Below, in pieces: positions 1 through 6,382 of a DNA stretch of 11,076 nt (positions are counted from its first letter, which is position 1; the number at the start of each line of letters is the position of its first letter). Source of the stretch: Methanoregula sp. GTDB taxonomy: Archaea > Halobacteriota > Methanomicrobia > Methanomicrobiales > Methanospirillaceae. The position numbers and the translations under genes were made by a program. The notes beneath the pieces were generated by a model. It had not been told where the DNA came from. It was given only the letters and a program-made list of their open reading frames with translations, and did not search any database. The stretch lies in NCBI GenBank assembly GCA_003136075.1, contig PNBP01000151.1, forward strand, positions 4,026 to 15,101. The letters run 5' to 3'.

Positions 1-425
1 CAGGGTTCGCACCAGAAGAACGTCAGATCCTGTGCGTCATGAGGGGCATATGCCGTGCCAGCAATCTCCAGTGAGATTGCAGGACGCAGAACGGTATTAC
101 AGAGTGAACACCGGGTCATCAGGCACCGTCGTTTGATCATTCCCTCATCCAACAGTTGCTGAACCTGCACCAGCACATCATCAGAACCCATGAGCACGGC
201 ATGATCGTTGCCCCGCACTGCAAGCTCACGATCCCGGGTGAGAAGAATTCGTTTCTCCCGTGCTGAAATCTCAAGCAGTATCGTATCTTCTTTTACATTT
301 CCCGGAGAGAGAGCATTTGCACTGATTGTATCGTATCCCATAAATCGCAGGTAACGGGTGAGGGTGCCAAGCATCCGGTCCGCAACAAAACGCGGTTCTG
401 ACCCTGCTGCAGGTTCAGGAGACAT
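1..425 (-). CDS. Mut7-C RNase domain protein (DUF82), 3' end outside window
   Basis: This is a putative RNase of the Mut7-C (DUF82) family, a PIN-like fold followed by a zinc ribbon. The first 141 residues are present and open to the window edge. Visible features are the family-typical N-terminal block FVADRMLGTLTRYLRFMGYD (residues 13-32) with acidic D16, the LLTRDREL block (61-68) with D65, D83 in GSDDV, and the first zinc-ribbon pair C106/C109. C139 in FFWCE probably starts the second pair, which is cut off. The ATG at 423-425 overlaps the end of the radical SAM gene by 11 bases in another frame, which suggests translational coupling. The RNase activity is a family assignment; the substrate is not known to me. 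Confidence 0.86.
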   Translation of the reverse strand, partial: MSPEPAAGSEPRFVADRMLGTLTRYLRFMGYDTISANALSPGNVKEDTILLEISAREKRILLTRDRELAVRGNDHAVLMGSDDVLVQVQQLLDEGMIKRRCLMTRCSLCNTVLRPAISLEIAGTAYAPHDAQDLTFFWCEP

Positions 426-1428
426 GGTGCACGATCTCGATATGTTCACCACAGTTTTTGCACGTGTCGCCATCCAGCCCAGGGAAACGGCATGAATATC
501 CCTGCCGTGCGATAAGGGGCGCCTTGCACACGGGACAGTACGTGTTCTCGTACGGGTGGTTAAACACATTACCCAGATACGGGAACCGAAGGCCAAGCTC
601 TTTTGCTCGTTCATAGATTTTCTCCAGTGTTGCCACCGGTGTCGCCGCACGGTCGGTCATCTTATAATCCGGGTGGAAGCGGGAGAAGTGCATCGGCGTT
701 TCCGGGCCAAGATGTTCAATTACCCAGCGGATCAGGGCATCTATCTCCTCCATCCGGTCATTTAAACCCGGGATGACCAGCGTCACCGTCTCAATATGCA
801 TACCGAGTTCCCGTGCAACGATGGCTGAATCAAGCACCGGCTGGAGGTGCGCCCCGCAGATTTTTTTGTAAAACTCATCAGTAAATGCCTTGAGGTCGAC
901 GCGGAACGCACCCAGCATCGGCGAAAGTTCCCGCAGGGCTTCTTCGGTGATATACCCGTTCGTCACGTAAATTGTCCCAAGCCCCCGGGCCCGCGCCAGT
1001 GTCCCCATGTCGAGTGTATACTCGTGCCAGATTGTCGGTTCGTTGTATGTCCAGGCAATACTCGAGCTCCTGCTTTCGATTGCACGGCGGACCCCCTCTT
1101 CAGGAGATAATGTGGCAAGGCGAATCGCATCATTTTTTGCCCGGGAAATGTGCCAGTTCTGGCAGTGCTCGCAATGGAAATTGCACCCGATCCCGCCAAG
1201 AGAGTATGAACGGGTCCCGGGCAGGTCATGAAAGCGCGGCTTTTTTTCAATCGGGTCAACGGCCTCGGAGCTGATCAGGCCATACGTGGTAGCGTACAAT
1301 GTCCCGCCATCGTTCCTTCGCACGCCACAGATCCCGGTTTTTGTATCAGCGATCATGCAGCGATGGCTGCAGAGCGAACAGTGCACCGCGTTACTCTCTT
1401 TTTTCTGGTACTGGCGCGCTTCGTTCAT
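415..1428 (-). CDS. amrS: AmmeMemoRadiSam-system radical SAM enzyme AmrS
   Basis: This cytoplasmic radical SAM protein has 337 residues, normal for the family. Its cluster motif CNFHCEHC (C82, C86, C89) has the CxxxCxxC spacing that binds the 4Fe-4S cluster used to cleave S-adenosylmethionine. A Cys-rich N-terminus (C17, C20, C24, C34) and a C-terminal zinc-ribbon-like set (C298, C301, C323, C326) flank the barrel. The preceding sequence SLGGIGCNFHC and the later NEPTIWHEY and VDLKAF blocks are typical of AmrS and of proteins formerly annotated as pyruvate formate-lyase activating enzyme homologues. The family is named for association with Memo (AmrB) and AMMECR1 (AmrA) proteins; neither is in this window. 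The substrate is not evident. The gene lies 34 bases after the small zinc-ribbon gene and overlaps the Mut7-C gene, so the three are probably one transcript. Confidence 0.93.
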   Translation of the reverse strand: MNEARQYQKKESNAVHCSLCSHRCMIADTKTGICGVRRNDGGTLYATTYGLISSEAVDPIEKKPRFHDLPGTRSYSLGGIGCNFHCEHCQNWHISRAKNDAIRLATLSPEEGVRRAIESRSSSIAWTYNEPTIWHEYTLDMGTLARARGLGTIYVTNGYITEEALRELSPMLGAFRVDLKAFTDEFYKKICGAHLQPVLDSAIVARELGMHIETVTLVIPGLNDRMEEIDALIRWVIEHLGPETPMHFSRFHPDYKMTDRAATPVATLEKIYERAKELGLRFPYLGNVFNHPYENTYCPVCKAPLIARQGYSCRFPGLDGDTCKNCGEHIEIVHHVS

Positions 1429-1462
1429 AACCCTTCACGACAAGAGAACGGTCTATTTCCCG

Positions 1463-1621
1463 CTACCCTTTATTTTTTTCCCATGCCGTATCATCCGGTT
1501 CATTGACTTCGAGCACAAATGAGCCCCGATATTTGCAGTCCTTGCAGAAATATACCTGGCCGATATATCCTCCCGTAACCGGAAAGATGTCACGGCTTTT
1601 ACAGACCGGGCAGCGCAGCAT
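1463..1621 (-). CDS. small zinc-ribbon protein, 52 residues
   Basis: A short reading frame starts at ATG 1619-1621 and ends at TAG 1463-1465. The protein begins MLRCPVCKSRDIFPV and contains two CxxC knuckles, CPVC (C4, C7) and CKDC (C26, C29), followed by KYRGSFVLEV and a short acidic-basic tail. The 18-residue spacing and the aromatic/Gly pattern GGYIGQVYFC between the pairs match a small archaeal zinc ribbon. Such domains bind nucleic acid or protein partners; no enzyme activity can be inferred. It starts divergently from pyrH and is followed after 34 bases by amrS on the same strand, so it is probably the first gene of that transcript. It is shorter than usual annotation cut-offs. The call rests on the paired knuckles and the tight fit between neighbours. 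Confidence 0.78.
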   Translation of the reverse strand: MLRCPVCKSRDIFPVTGGYIGQVYFCKDCKYRGSFVLEVNEPDDTAWEKNKG

Positions 1622-1633
1622 ATTCAAATAAGT

Positions 1634-1640
1634 CTATATG
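1634..1640 (+). promoter_or_regulatory. TATA-like box of pyrH
   Basis: The sequence CTATATG is centred about 27-30 bases upstream of the pyrH ATG. At the usual archaeal TATA-to-start distance, transcription would begin at or within a few bases of the start codon, and no Shine-Dalgarno sequence precedes it. This points to leaderless pyrH mRNA. The assignment is by position and sequence only. Confidence 0.5.
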
Positions 1641-1665
1641 ACTATCCGGTACAAAAACTAGTGCA

Positions 1666-2370
1666 ATGAAGACGGTTGTCATCTCACTTGGCGGTTCCAT
1701 TCTCATCCCGAGTTTAGAAAAAAACAGGATTAAAGAGTATCTTCCGGTACTCCGGGAAATTGCAGCACAGCACCGGCTCTTTGTTGTAGTTGGCGGTGGT
1801 GGTGAAGCACGGCGCTATATCGACCTTGCCCGCAGCCTCGCGATCGATGAAGGCACCGCTGACGAGATTGGCATCCTGATTACCCGGCTGAACGCCACAT
1901 TCCTGATATCCGCCCTTGACGGAGACGCGTACCCGAAAGTTGCCGAAAATCATGCAGAGGCAAAAAAGTTTGCCGAGACCGGTAAGACTGTCGTCATGGG
2001 CGGCATCACGCCGGGCCAGACCACCGACGCAGTTGCTGCAGTGCTTGCGGAGCGTGTGCGGGCGGATGTCTTTATCAACGTGACATCCGTTGACGGTATC
2101 TATTCCGCAGACCCGAAAAAAGTCAAAAGTGCAAAACGCTACGATACGCTTACCCCCCGGCAACTGGTCGAAATTGTCGGGACGACCGCGTTGAAAGCCG
2201 GATCAAACAATGTTCTTGATATCGTCGCCGCACGGGTTGTGGAGCGCAGTCACATCCCGCTGGTTGTGCTTGACGGGAACAAGCCAAAAAACCTGTCTGG
2301 CGCGATCTTAACCGGCACGTTTACCGGAACCGTCGTGAGTAAGAATAAGAAAAATCCACTCCCTCTCTGA
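1666..2370 (+). CDS. pyrH: UMP kinase (uridylate kinase), archaeal type
   Basis: This cytoplasmic enzyme phosphorylates UMP to UDP with ATP in pyrimidine nucleotide synthesis. At 234 residues it has the size of archaeal UMP kinases of the amino acid kinase fold. Visible motifs are the phosphate-binding N-terminus SLGGS (7-11), the Gly loop VVGGGGEARRYI (41-52), the nucleotide-site segment GGITPGQTTDAVA (112-124) and NVTSVDGIYSADPK (138-151), which is diagnostic for the family. It starts at ATG 1666 with no Shine-Dalgarno sequence but a well-placed TATA-like box. The gene stands alone between a divergent zinc-ribbon gene and a downstream tRNA. A T5 tract directly follows its TGA stop. Confidence 0.96.
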   Translation: MKTVVISLGGSILIPSLEKNRIKEYLPVLREIAAQHRLFVVVGGGGEARRYIDLARSLAIDEGTADEIGILITRLNATFLISALDGDAYPKVAENHAEAKKFAETGKTVVMGGITPGQTTDAVAAVLAERVRADVFINVTSVDGIYSADPKKVKSAKRYDTLTPRQLVEIVGTTALKAGSNNVLDIVAARVVERSHIPLVVLDGNKPKNLSGAILTGTFTGTVVSKNKKNPLPL

Positions 2371-2375
2371 TTTTT
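2371..2375 (+). terminator. T-rich terminator after pyrH
   Basis: Five T residues directly follow the pyrH stop codon. Archaeal RNA polymerase commonly terminates at such T tracts without a hairpin. It precedes the tRNA-Pro promoter. The tract is short, so the call is tentative. Confidence 0.35.
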
Positions 2376-2393
2376 CCACCCATCAAACGGCAG

Positions 2394-2403
2394 GTATTTT
2401 TAG
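2394..2403 (+). promoter_or_regulatory. TATA-like box of tRNA-Pro / nth
   Basis: The AT-rich GTATTTTTAG lies 27-36 bases upstream of the first tRNA base in otherwise mixed sequence, the position expected of a TATA box for a tRNA with a short 5' leader. No separate promoter for nth is possible except inside the tRNA, so this box probably drives both. Confidence 0.5.
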
Positions 2404-2429
2404 CGACCCGCAACAATACTGTAAGGCGC

Positions 2430-2504
2430 GGGGTAGTAGGGTAGCCTGGTCCATCCTAGAGCGTTTGGGACGCTTTGACGGCGGTTCGAATCCGCCCTAC
2501 CCCA
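2430..2504 (+). tRNA. tRNA-Pro (anticodon UGG)
   Basis: The 75-base sequence folds as a cloverleaf. The acceptor arms GGGGTAG (2430-2436) and CTACCCC (2497-2503) are followed by discriminator A 2504. The T stem is GGCGG/CCGCC (2480-2484, 2492-2496) around loop TTCGAAT. The anticodon stem GAGCG/CGCTT encloses the seven-base loop TTTGGGA, giving anticodon TGG with G at position 37, as is usual for proline tRNAs. No CCA end is encoded and no intron is seen. The next bases are TA and then the nth start codon. Confidence 0.94.
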
Positions 2505-2506
2505 TA

Positions 2507-3151
2507 ATGAAAAAAAAGGATGCCGCAACAATCTATTCTGTCCTGCTGAAGACTTATCCTCATACCGTCGGTTTTCCAAAGAGCGTCAATCGCGGCTCAC
2601 CATTTGAGATGCTTATCCTCACGGTGCTTTCCGCACAGACAACCGATCGTGCTGTGCTGAAAGTAAAAAAGCCACTCTTTGCCAGATATCCAACCCCGGC
2701 AGCACTCGCCCATGCCAATATTGCCGATGTCGAGGAGATTATTCACAGTCTCGGGTTTTACCATGCCAAGACCCGGCATATCATTGCTGCTGCACAGACT
2801 ATCCTTAGTGATTTTGGCGGGGATGTGCCCCGGACAATGGAAGACCTCTTAAAAATCCCGGGTGTCGGCAGGAAAACCGCAAACATTGTCCTGTATCACG
2901 CGCTCGGGAAAAATGAAGGTATTGCCGTAGATACGCATGTGCGCCGGCTCGCGCAGCGGATTGGATTTTCTGATACTGACAACGTAACCGTTATCGAACA
3001 GGATCTCATGAAAATATATCCTCATGAGATGTGGGGCGACCTGACGGATGTGTTGATCACTCATGGGAGGGAATGCTGTGATGCCAAAAAGCCGCACTGC
3101 GAACGCTGCCCGATAAGCCGGTACTGCCGGTATTTTTCAAAATACCGGTAA
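2507..3151 (+). CDS. nth: endonuclease III (base-excision DNA glycosylase/AP lyase)
   Basis: This DNA repair enzyme removes oxidised pyrimidines and cleaves the abasic site. The 214 residues match the usual length. The helix-hairpin-helix LLKIPGVGRKTANIVL (114-129) contains the catalytic lysine K123, and the catalytic aspartate is D142 in VDTHVRRLAQRIG. The C-terminal 4Fe-4S ligands C191, C198, C201 and C207 have the C-x6-C-x2-C-x5-C spacing. The reading frame is open back into the tRNA, but the ATG at 2507 gives a family-typical N-terminus, and an earlier start would encode tRNA sequence. There is no room for a Shine-Dalgarno site outside the tRNA. Release of the tRNA by RNase Z would leave a two-base leader, so translation is probably leaderless. 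A 10-bp inverted repeat occupies its last codons. Confidence 0.95.
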   Translation: MKKKDAATIYSVLLKTYPHTVGFPKSVNRGSPFEMLILTVLSAQTTDRAVLKVKKPLFARYPTPAALAHANIADVEEIIHSLGFYHAKTRHIIAAAQTILSDFGGDVPRTMEDLLKIPGVGRKTANIVLYHALGKNEGIAVDTHVRRLAQRIGFSDTDNVTVIEQDLMKIYPHEMWGDLTDVLITHGRECCDAKKPHCERCPISRYCRYFSKYR

Positions 3152-3173
3152 AAATCATGTTTCTCATTTTTTT
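3127..3173 (+). terminator. stem-loop and T7 tract at the end of nth
   Basis: CCGGTATTTT (3127-3136) and AAAATACCGG (3139-3148) form a perfect 10-bp inverted repeat inside the last codons of nth, ending directly before the TAA stop. A T7 tract follows at 3167-3173. Together they resemble a terminator or an mRNA 3'-end stabiliser. The distance from stem to T tract is longer than in bacterial intrinsic terminators, so the T tract may be the actual archaeal termination signal. Confidence 0.5.
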
Positions 3174-3337
3174 CTGTCCGGGTAACAGGATTAAATGGTA
3201 TCCTTCATTGAGTGAGACAGTTTTTGCATTCCCATAACCCGAACACCAAACACCGCGGGGGCGGCGACATTCACTGTGTTTGGGGTATGCGGGTTTCAAC
3301 CCCCATTTTTGAAATCCATTTAAAACAAGTGTAACTC

Positions 3338-3362
3338 ATAAAAAAACAATTAAAAAAAAATC
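3338..3362 (-). terminator. T-tract terminator of the phosphate-transport cluster
   Basis: On the minus strand two T tracts, nine and seven bases long (plus-strand A runs at 3352-3360 and 3341-3346 with flanking A), lie about 80-100 bases after the last pit stop codon. Tandem T tracts are typical archaeal termination signals. They face the oppositely oriented nth transcript. Confidence 0.5.
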
Positions 3363-3398
3363 GATTTGCTCGCATTTGTTCAGGACAATTCAATGAGG

Positions 3399-3410
3399 GG
3401 GGAATTCCCC
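3399..3410. repeat. 12-bp perfect palindrome GGGGAATTCCCC
   Basis: This is a perfectly symmetric 12-mer with two further G residues on its left side, 30 bases beyond the stop of the downstream pit gene. It could be a dimeric protein site or part of the 3' untranslated region. Nothing in the sequence decides between these or excludes chance. Confidence 0.4.
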
Positions 3411-3439
3411 TTCCAAAGTATCGGGGATCGTTAATCAAC

Positions 3440-4471
3440 CTAATACCCGATAATAACCCTGATCACCGCAAAGGAAACAAATCCAATCAATGCGCTGACA
3501 GGGATAGTGAGAATCCATGCCCAGACAATCGTGCGGGCGACACCCCATTTTACCGTGCTCGAACCACCGGTCGTTCCAACACCCATGATAGATGAACAGA
3601 TAATATGTGTCGTACTTACGGGAATGCCAACAACTGAGGCACTGAGAATGGTGGCTGCTCCAGCAGTTTCAGCAGCAAACCCATGCACAGGCCGAAGTTT
3701 GGTTATCTTGAACCCCATCGTTTTAACAATTCTCCATCCTCCGGCAAGCGTACCAAGTGCGATAGCTGCATGGGCAATGAGAATAACCCAGAGTGGTACC
3801 GGGAGATTGTTGGAATCTGCGGTTGCACCAAAATAGCCGATGGAGAACAGGAGAGGGACGATGATCCCCATGGTTTTCTGTGCGTCATTGGTGCCGTGGC
3901 TGAAACTGTATGCCGCTGCAGAAAAGAGCTGGAGACGTTTAAAATGACCCTCAGCTGTTGCCTTACTGGCTTTTCTGGAAACACGCAGGACTACCACCAT
4001 AAAGAAAAATCCACAGGTAAATCCGATGATGGGGGAGAGTACCATGAACACTGCAACCAGTCCAACCGTTGACCACAGAACAGCGGCAATTCCTGCTGCA
4101 GAGATGCCGGCACCAGCCATCCCCCCGATGAGTGCATGTGACGATGAGGTTGGCAACCCCAGCAGCCAGGTGAGGAGATTCCAGCAGATCGCACCAATGA
4201 GTGCTGACAGGACAATATACGGTATGAGCGGAGTCGGGACAACATCAAGTTTGATAATCTTTGAGATGGTGCTTGCGACTGCCACACCAAATCCAAATGC
4301 TGCTACAAAATTAAAAAATGCAGCAAATACCACGGCATTGCGGGGTGAAAGAACTTTTGTAGAAACTACCGTCGAAATAGAATTTGCTGAATCATGAAAA
4401 CCGTTCGTGAAATCAAAGATCAGCGCAACGATGATGATGCCAATAATGAGGGCAAGTGATGCTTCCAACAT
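3440..4471 (-). CDS. pit: PiT-family inorganic phosphate permease, canonical copy
   Basis: This 343-residue membrane protein of the PiT family (low-affinity ion-coupled phosphate uptake) has about ten hydrophobic segments. It shows the inverted-repeat architecture of the family: NGFHDSANSISTVVSTKVLS (23-42) in the first half and SHGTNDAQKTMGI (191-203) in the second. The paired re-entrant motifs LPTSSSHALIGG and IPVSTTHIICSSIMG follow each half. Both signatures match ordinary prokaryotic Pit proteins. The ATG lies 31 bases after the preceding DUF47 stop, with a weak GGGATC upstream. It is the last gene of the DUF47-Pit-DUF47-Pit cluster and probably works with the adjacent DUF47 protein. Phosphate is the family substrate; the coupling ion cannot be told from the sequence. 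Confidence 0.93.
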   Translation of the reverse strand: MLEASLALIIGIIIVALIFDFTNGFHDSANSISTVVSTKVLSPRNAVVFAAFFNFVAAFGFGVAVASTISKIIKLDVVPTPLIPYIVLSALIGAICWNLLTWLLGLPTSSSHALIGGMAGAGISAAGIAAVLWSTVGLVAVFMVLSPIIGFTCGFFFMVVVLRVSRKASKATAEGHFKRLQLFSAAAYSFSHGTNDAQKTMGIIVPLLFSIGYFGATADSNNLPVPLWVILIAHAAIALGTLAGGWRIVKTMGFKITKLRPVHGFAAETAGAATILSASVVGIPVSTTHIICSSIMGVGTTGGSSTVKWGVARTIVWAWILTIPVSALIGFVSFAVIRVIIGY

Positions 4472-4502
4472 AATGATCCCGTATGAATACTCTCATCCCT
4501 CA

Positions 4503-5132
4503 TTACGAATGGCGCATCGCAATATCCGATAAGGCATTGGCAACATCTTCGCACCGGTCAGTTGCCGTTTCCAGATGCTCGTAAATATCCTTGAACTTGA
4601 TGATGGTGATCGCATGCTGGCTCCGGAACAGGTCAGTTACCGCATGGGCTAGTACATCGTCAGCGAGGTTTTCAAGCCGGTTGACTTCGATGCAGCGCTC
4701 TTCGATATATTTTGGGTTCTTGAGGGAACGGATCCCTTTTACGGCACCTTCAATTTCAATGGTGGACATGTGAATAAGTTTTGCCAGTTCGATCATATGG
4801 ACATCGGTCGCTTCAATACTATAGTAGAACATCTTCTCGGTAGCGCCATCGATAAAATCCAGCACATCGTCAAGTGTTGATGCAAGTCGGGTGATCTCTT
4901 CAGGATCAAGAGGGGTGATGAACGTGCTGTTGAGCTGTTCGTGAATCGTGTGCGTGATCTGATCGCCCTGGTGTTCGAGCACTTCGATTGCATGGCGCTT
5001 CTCTTTAACATTGGTGAAATCTTCAGTCAGGGCAACCAGTTGGTATGCCGCTTCCCGCAGGGTTGCAGCCTGGCGTTCAAACAGGTCATAAAAGATCTTG
5101 TCCTGTGGTATCAAAAATTCGCGAAAGCCCAT
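4503..5132 (-). CDS. DUF47 / PhoU-like Pit accessory protein, downstream copy
   Basis: This is a 209-residue, largely helical cytoplasmic protein of the DUF47 (TIGR00153) family, structurally related to PhoU and regularly encoded beside Pit permeases, whose activity it is thought to modulate. Visible features are LEHQGDQIT (52-60), the hallmark EQLNSTFITPLDPEEITRLA (65-84), DDVLDFIDG, and a C-terminal DRCEDVANAL (192-201). The Glu/Asp pattern resembles the metal-binding ExxxD motifs of PhoU. The start at 5132 has AGGT seven bases upstream. A 56-base gap with a TATA-like box separates it from the preceding pit gene, so it may have its own promoter. It aligns without gaps with the other DUF47 copy, so the pair is a duplication. 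Confidence 0.92.
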   Translation of the reverse strand: MGFREFLIPQDKIFYDLFERQAATLREAAYQLVALTEDFTNVKEKRHAIEVLEHQGDQITHTIHEQLNSTFITPLDPEEITRLASTLDDVLDFIDGATEKMFYYSIEATDVHMIELAKLIHMSTIEIEGAVKGIRSLKNPKYIEERCIEVNRLENLADDVLAHAVTDLFRSQHAITIIKFKDIYEHLETATDRCEDVANALSDIAMRHS

Positions 5133-5161
5133 AACAAACCTACAGGTAGTCAGTGAAGATA

Positions 5162-5175
5162 CCTAAAAAATATAG
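5162..5175 (-). promoter_or_regulatory. possible internal promoter before the second DUF47-pit pair
   Basis: On the minus strand CTATATTTTTTAGG lies in the 56-base gap between the upstream pit stop and the next DUF47 start. The TATA-like part is about 39 bases before the ATG, giving a predicted start site about 12 bases upstream of it. The T6 run could instead weakly terminate the upstream transcript. Confidence 0.4.
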
Positions 5176-5188
5176 CGGAATTATCCGT

Positions 5189-6382
5189 TCACATAAGTGC
5201 CCTGCGGACAAGCTCGAAAACCAGGTACCCGCCCCATGAACAAAAGGCGGCAAGCGGGATCGTGATCACCCATGCCGTCATCATCTCACGCACCACATCC
5301 CACTGGACCGCATTTTTTCCCCGGGTAACCCCAACACCAATGATGGCACCGCTGATCACATGGGTTGAAGATACGGGTACACCGTACGTGGTGACCATGG
5401 CAAGGGTCGCACTGCCGGCAGTGGCGGCACAGAAACCCTGATAGGGGCGAATCTTCGTAATCTTTTTTGCCATCTTATCGACGACTTTCCAGCCGCCAAA
5501 ACAGGTGCCTAGCCCGATCGCGATTGCAGATGCAAGAATGACCCATGTCGGTATGGCAAATGTTGAAATAATACCAGCGGAAAGGAGCAGCGCGGTGATG
5601 ATACCAACGGCATGCTGTCCGTCATTTGCCCCATGTCCCGCAGCCTGGAAGAGACAGGCAAACACATGGAGCGGGGAGAATATCCGTTTCATCCGGTTCT
5701 GGCGGGAGTTCCGGAACACGTGGGAGATTGCCACATCAAAGAGGAATGAGGTCACCACGCCAAGAATAGGAGAGATAAAGATGAACATGACGATAGCAAA
5801 CAGGCCGGTTAATTTCAACACACCAGCGATCATCATGAGCGGGATGATGACGCCGGCACCGCATATCGCGCCGACAATGACTCCCAGTTTGACATCCCCG
5901 TCAAGGGTTCTGGTGATTACACCGATGACTGCGGCACCGATAATTGCACCGATTATCCCCCATACAACGGTTTCTGCAAGGATATTCCAGCTGGGCACAA
6001 TAACCGCCGCAAAGCCAAACGCTGCGATGCTGGAACCGATCAATCCCCCGACCATCGCGTGGCTGCTTGAGAGAGGGATACCCAGGTGGGTGGCAAGAAA
6101 GACAAGACCGGTCGATACAAGAATGGCAATGATGATCGACTGCGGGGTAAGTGCACTGCTGGTAATTATTGCAGTACCGATGGTTGTAGCAACTGCCGTC
6201 GTGAAGATAAACGGCCCGAACATATTGCAGAGCCCGGTAAAAAGGACTGCTTTAAACGGCGACAGGGCTTTTGTTGCAACGACGGTAGCGATTGCATGGG
6301 CCGCATCATTGAGCCCATTGATAAAATTCATCAGCAGGGCAAGAAAAACGCCAAAGATGATGAGGGGATCCATGCCGGTCAT
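5189..6382 (-). CDS. PiT-family permease, divergent longer copy
   Basis: This 397-residue membrane protein is clearly of the PiT family but departs from the canonical copy. The first signature reads NGLNDAAHAIATVVATKALS (22-41), with H29 where the other copy has Asn. The second reads GHGANDGQHAVGI (249-261), with H257 where the other copy has Lys. The re-entrant motifs IPLSSSHAMVGG and VPVSSTHVISGAIIG are intact. Between the halves it carries about 60 extra residues (roughly 135-200), hydrophobic and rich in Gly, Ile and Val, which look like two additional membrane segments around a short TRTLDGDVK loop. Its ATG overlaps the stop of the preceding DUF47 gene (ATGA), so translation is coupled. 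M4 (6373) is an alternative start. Phosphate is likely, but an altered substrate or affinity is possible. Confidence 0.9.
   Translation of the reverse strand: MTGMDPLIIFGVFLALLMNFINGLNDAAHAIATVVATKALSPFKAVLFTGLCNMFGPFIFTTAVATTIGTAIITSSALTPQSIIIAILVSTGLVFLATHLGIPLSSSHAMVGGLIGSSIAAFGFAAVIVPSWNILAETVVWGIIGAIIGAAVIGVITRTLDGDVKLGVIVGAICGAGVIIPLMMIAGVLKLTGLFAIVMFIFISPILGVVTSFLFDVAISHVFRNSRQNRMKRIFSPLHVFACLFQAAGHGANDGQHAVGIITALLLSAGIISTFAIPTWVILASAIAIGLGTCFGGWKVVDKMAKKITKIRPYQGFCAATAGSATLAMVTTYGVPVSSTHVISGAIIGVGVTRGKNAVQWDVVREMMTAWVITIPLAAFCSWGGYLVFELVRRALM

Larger units (their letters stand above)
3152..3439. other. convergent spacer between nth and pit, with a foldable GC-rich island
   Basis: No protein-coding gene is supported here. 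From the left it holds the nth T tract, an AT-rich stretch with GGATTAAATGG near 3188-3198, and a GC-rich island at about 3236-3304. Within the island CCAAACAC (3246-3253) pairs with GTGTTTGG (3276-3283), CCGC/GCGG (3253-3264) closes a GGGG loop, and GGGT/ACCC (3291-3302) forms a small hairpin before TTTTT (3306-3310). Next come T tracts in the opposite direction and a GGGGAATTCCCC palindrome (3399-3410). A small structured RNA is possible but unproven. Confidence 0.5.

Noticed and set aside
2430..2504. Reading the proline tRNA anticodon as GGG
   Set aside because: This needs a shifted anticodon stem with poorer pairing; the GAGCG/CGCTT stem leaves a proper seven-base loop with TGG at 34-36.
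2465..2506. Extended nth start inside the tRNA
   Set aside because: The frame is open from 2465, but the extra 14 codons are tRNA-Pro sequence and the protein from ATG 2507 already has a family-typical N-terminus.
3290..3316. CRISPR-repeat-like motif with TTTCAA and TTGAAA ends
   Set aside because: Only one copy is present, with no regularly spaced partner and no cas gene in the window.
3507..4397. Plus-strand frames opposite the shorter pit gene
   Set aside because: They are antisense shadows of a well-supported membrane protein and overlap one another without any recognisable domain.
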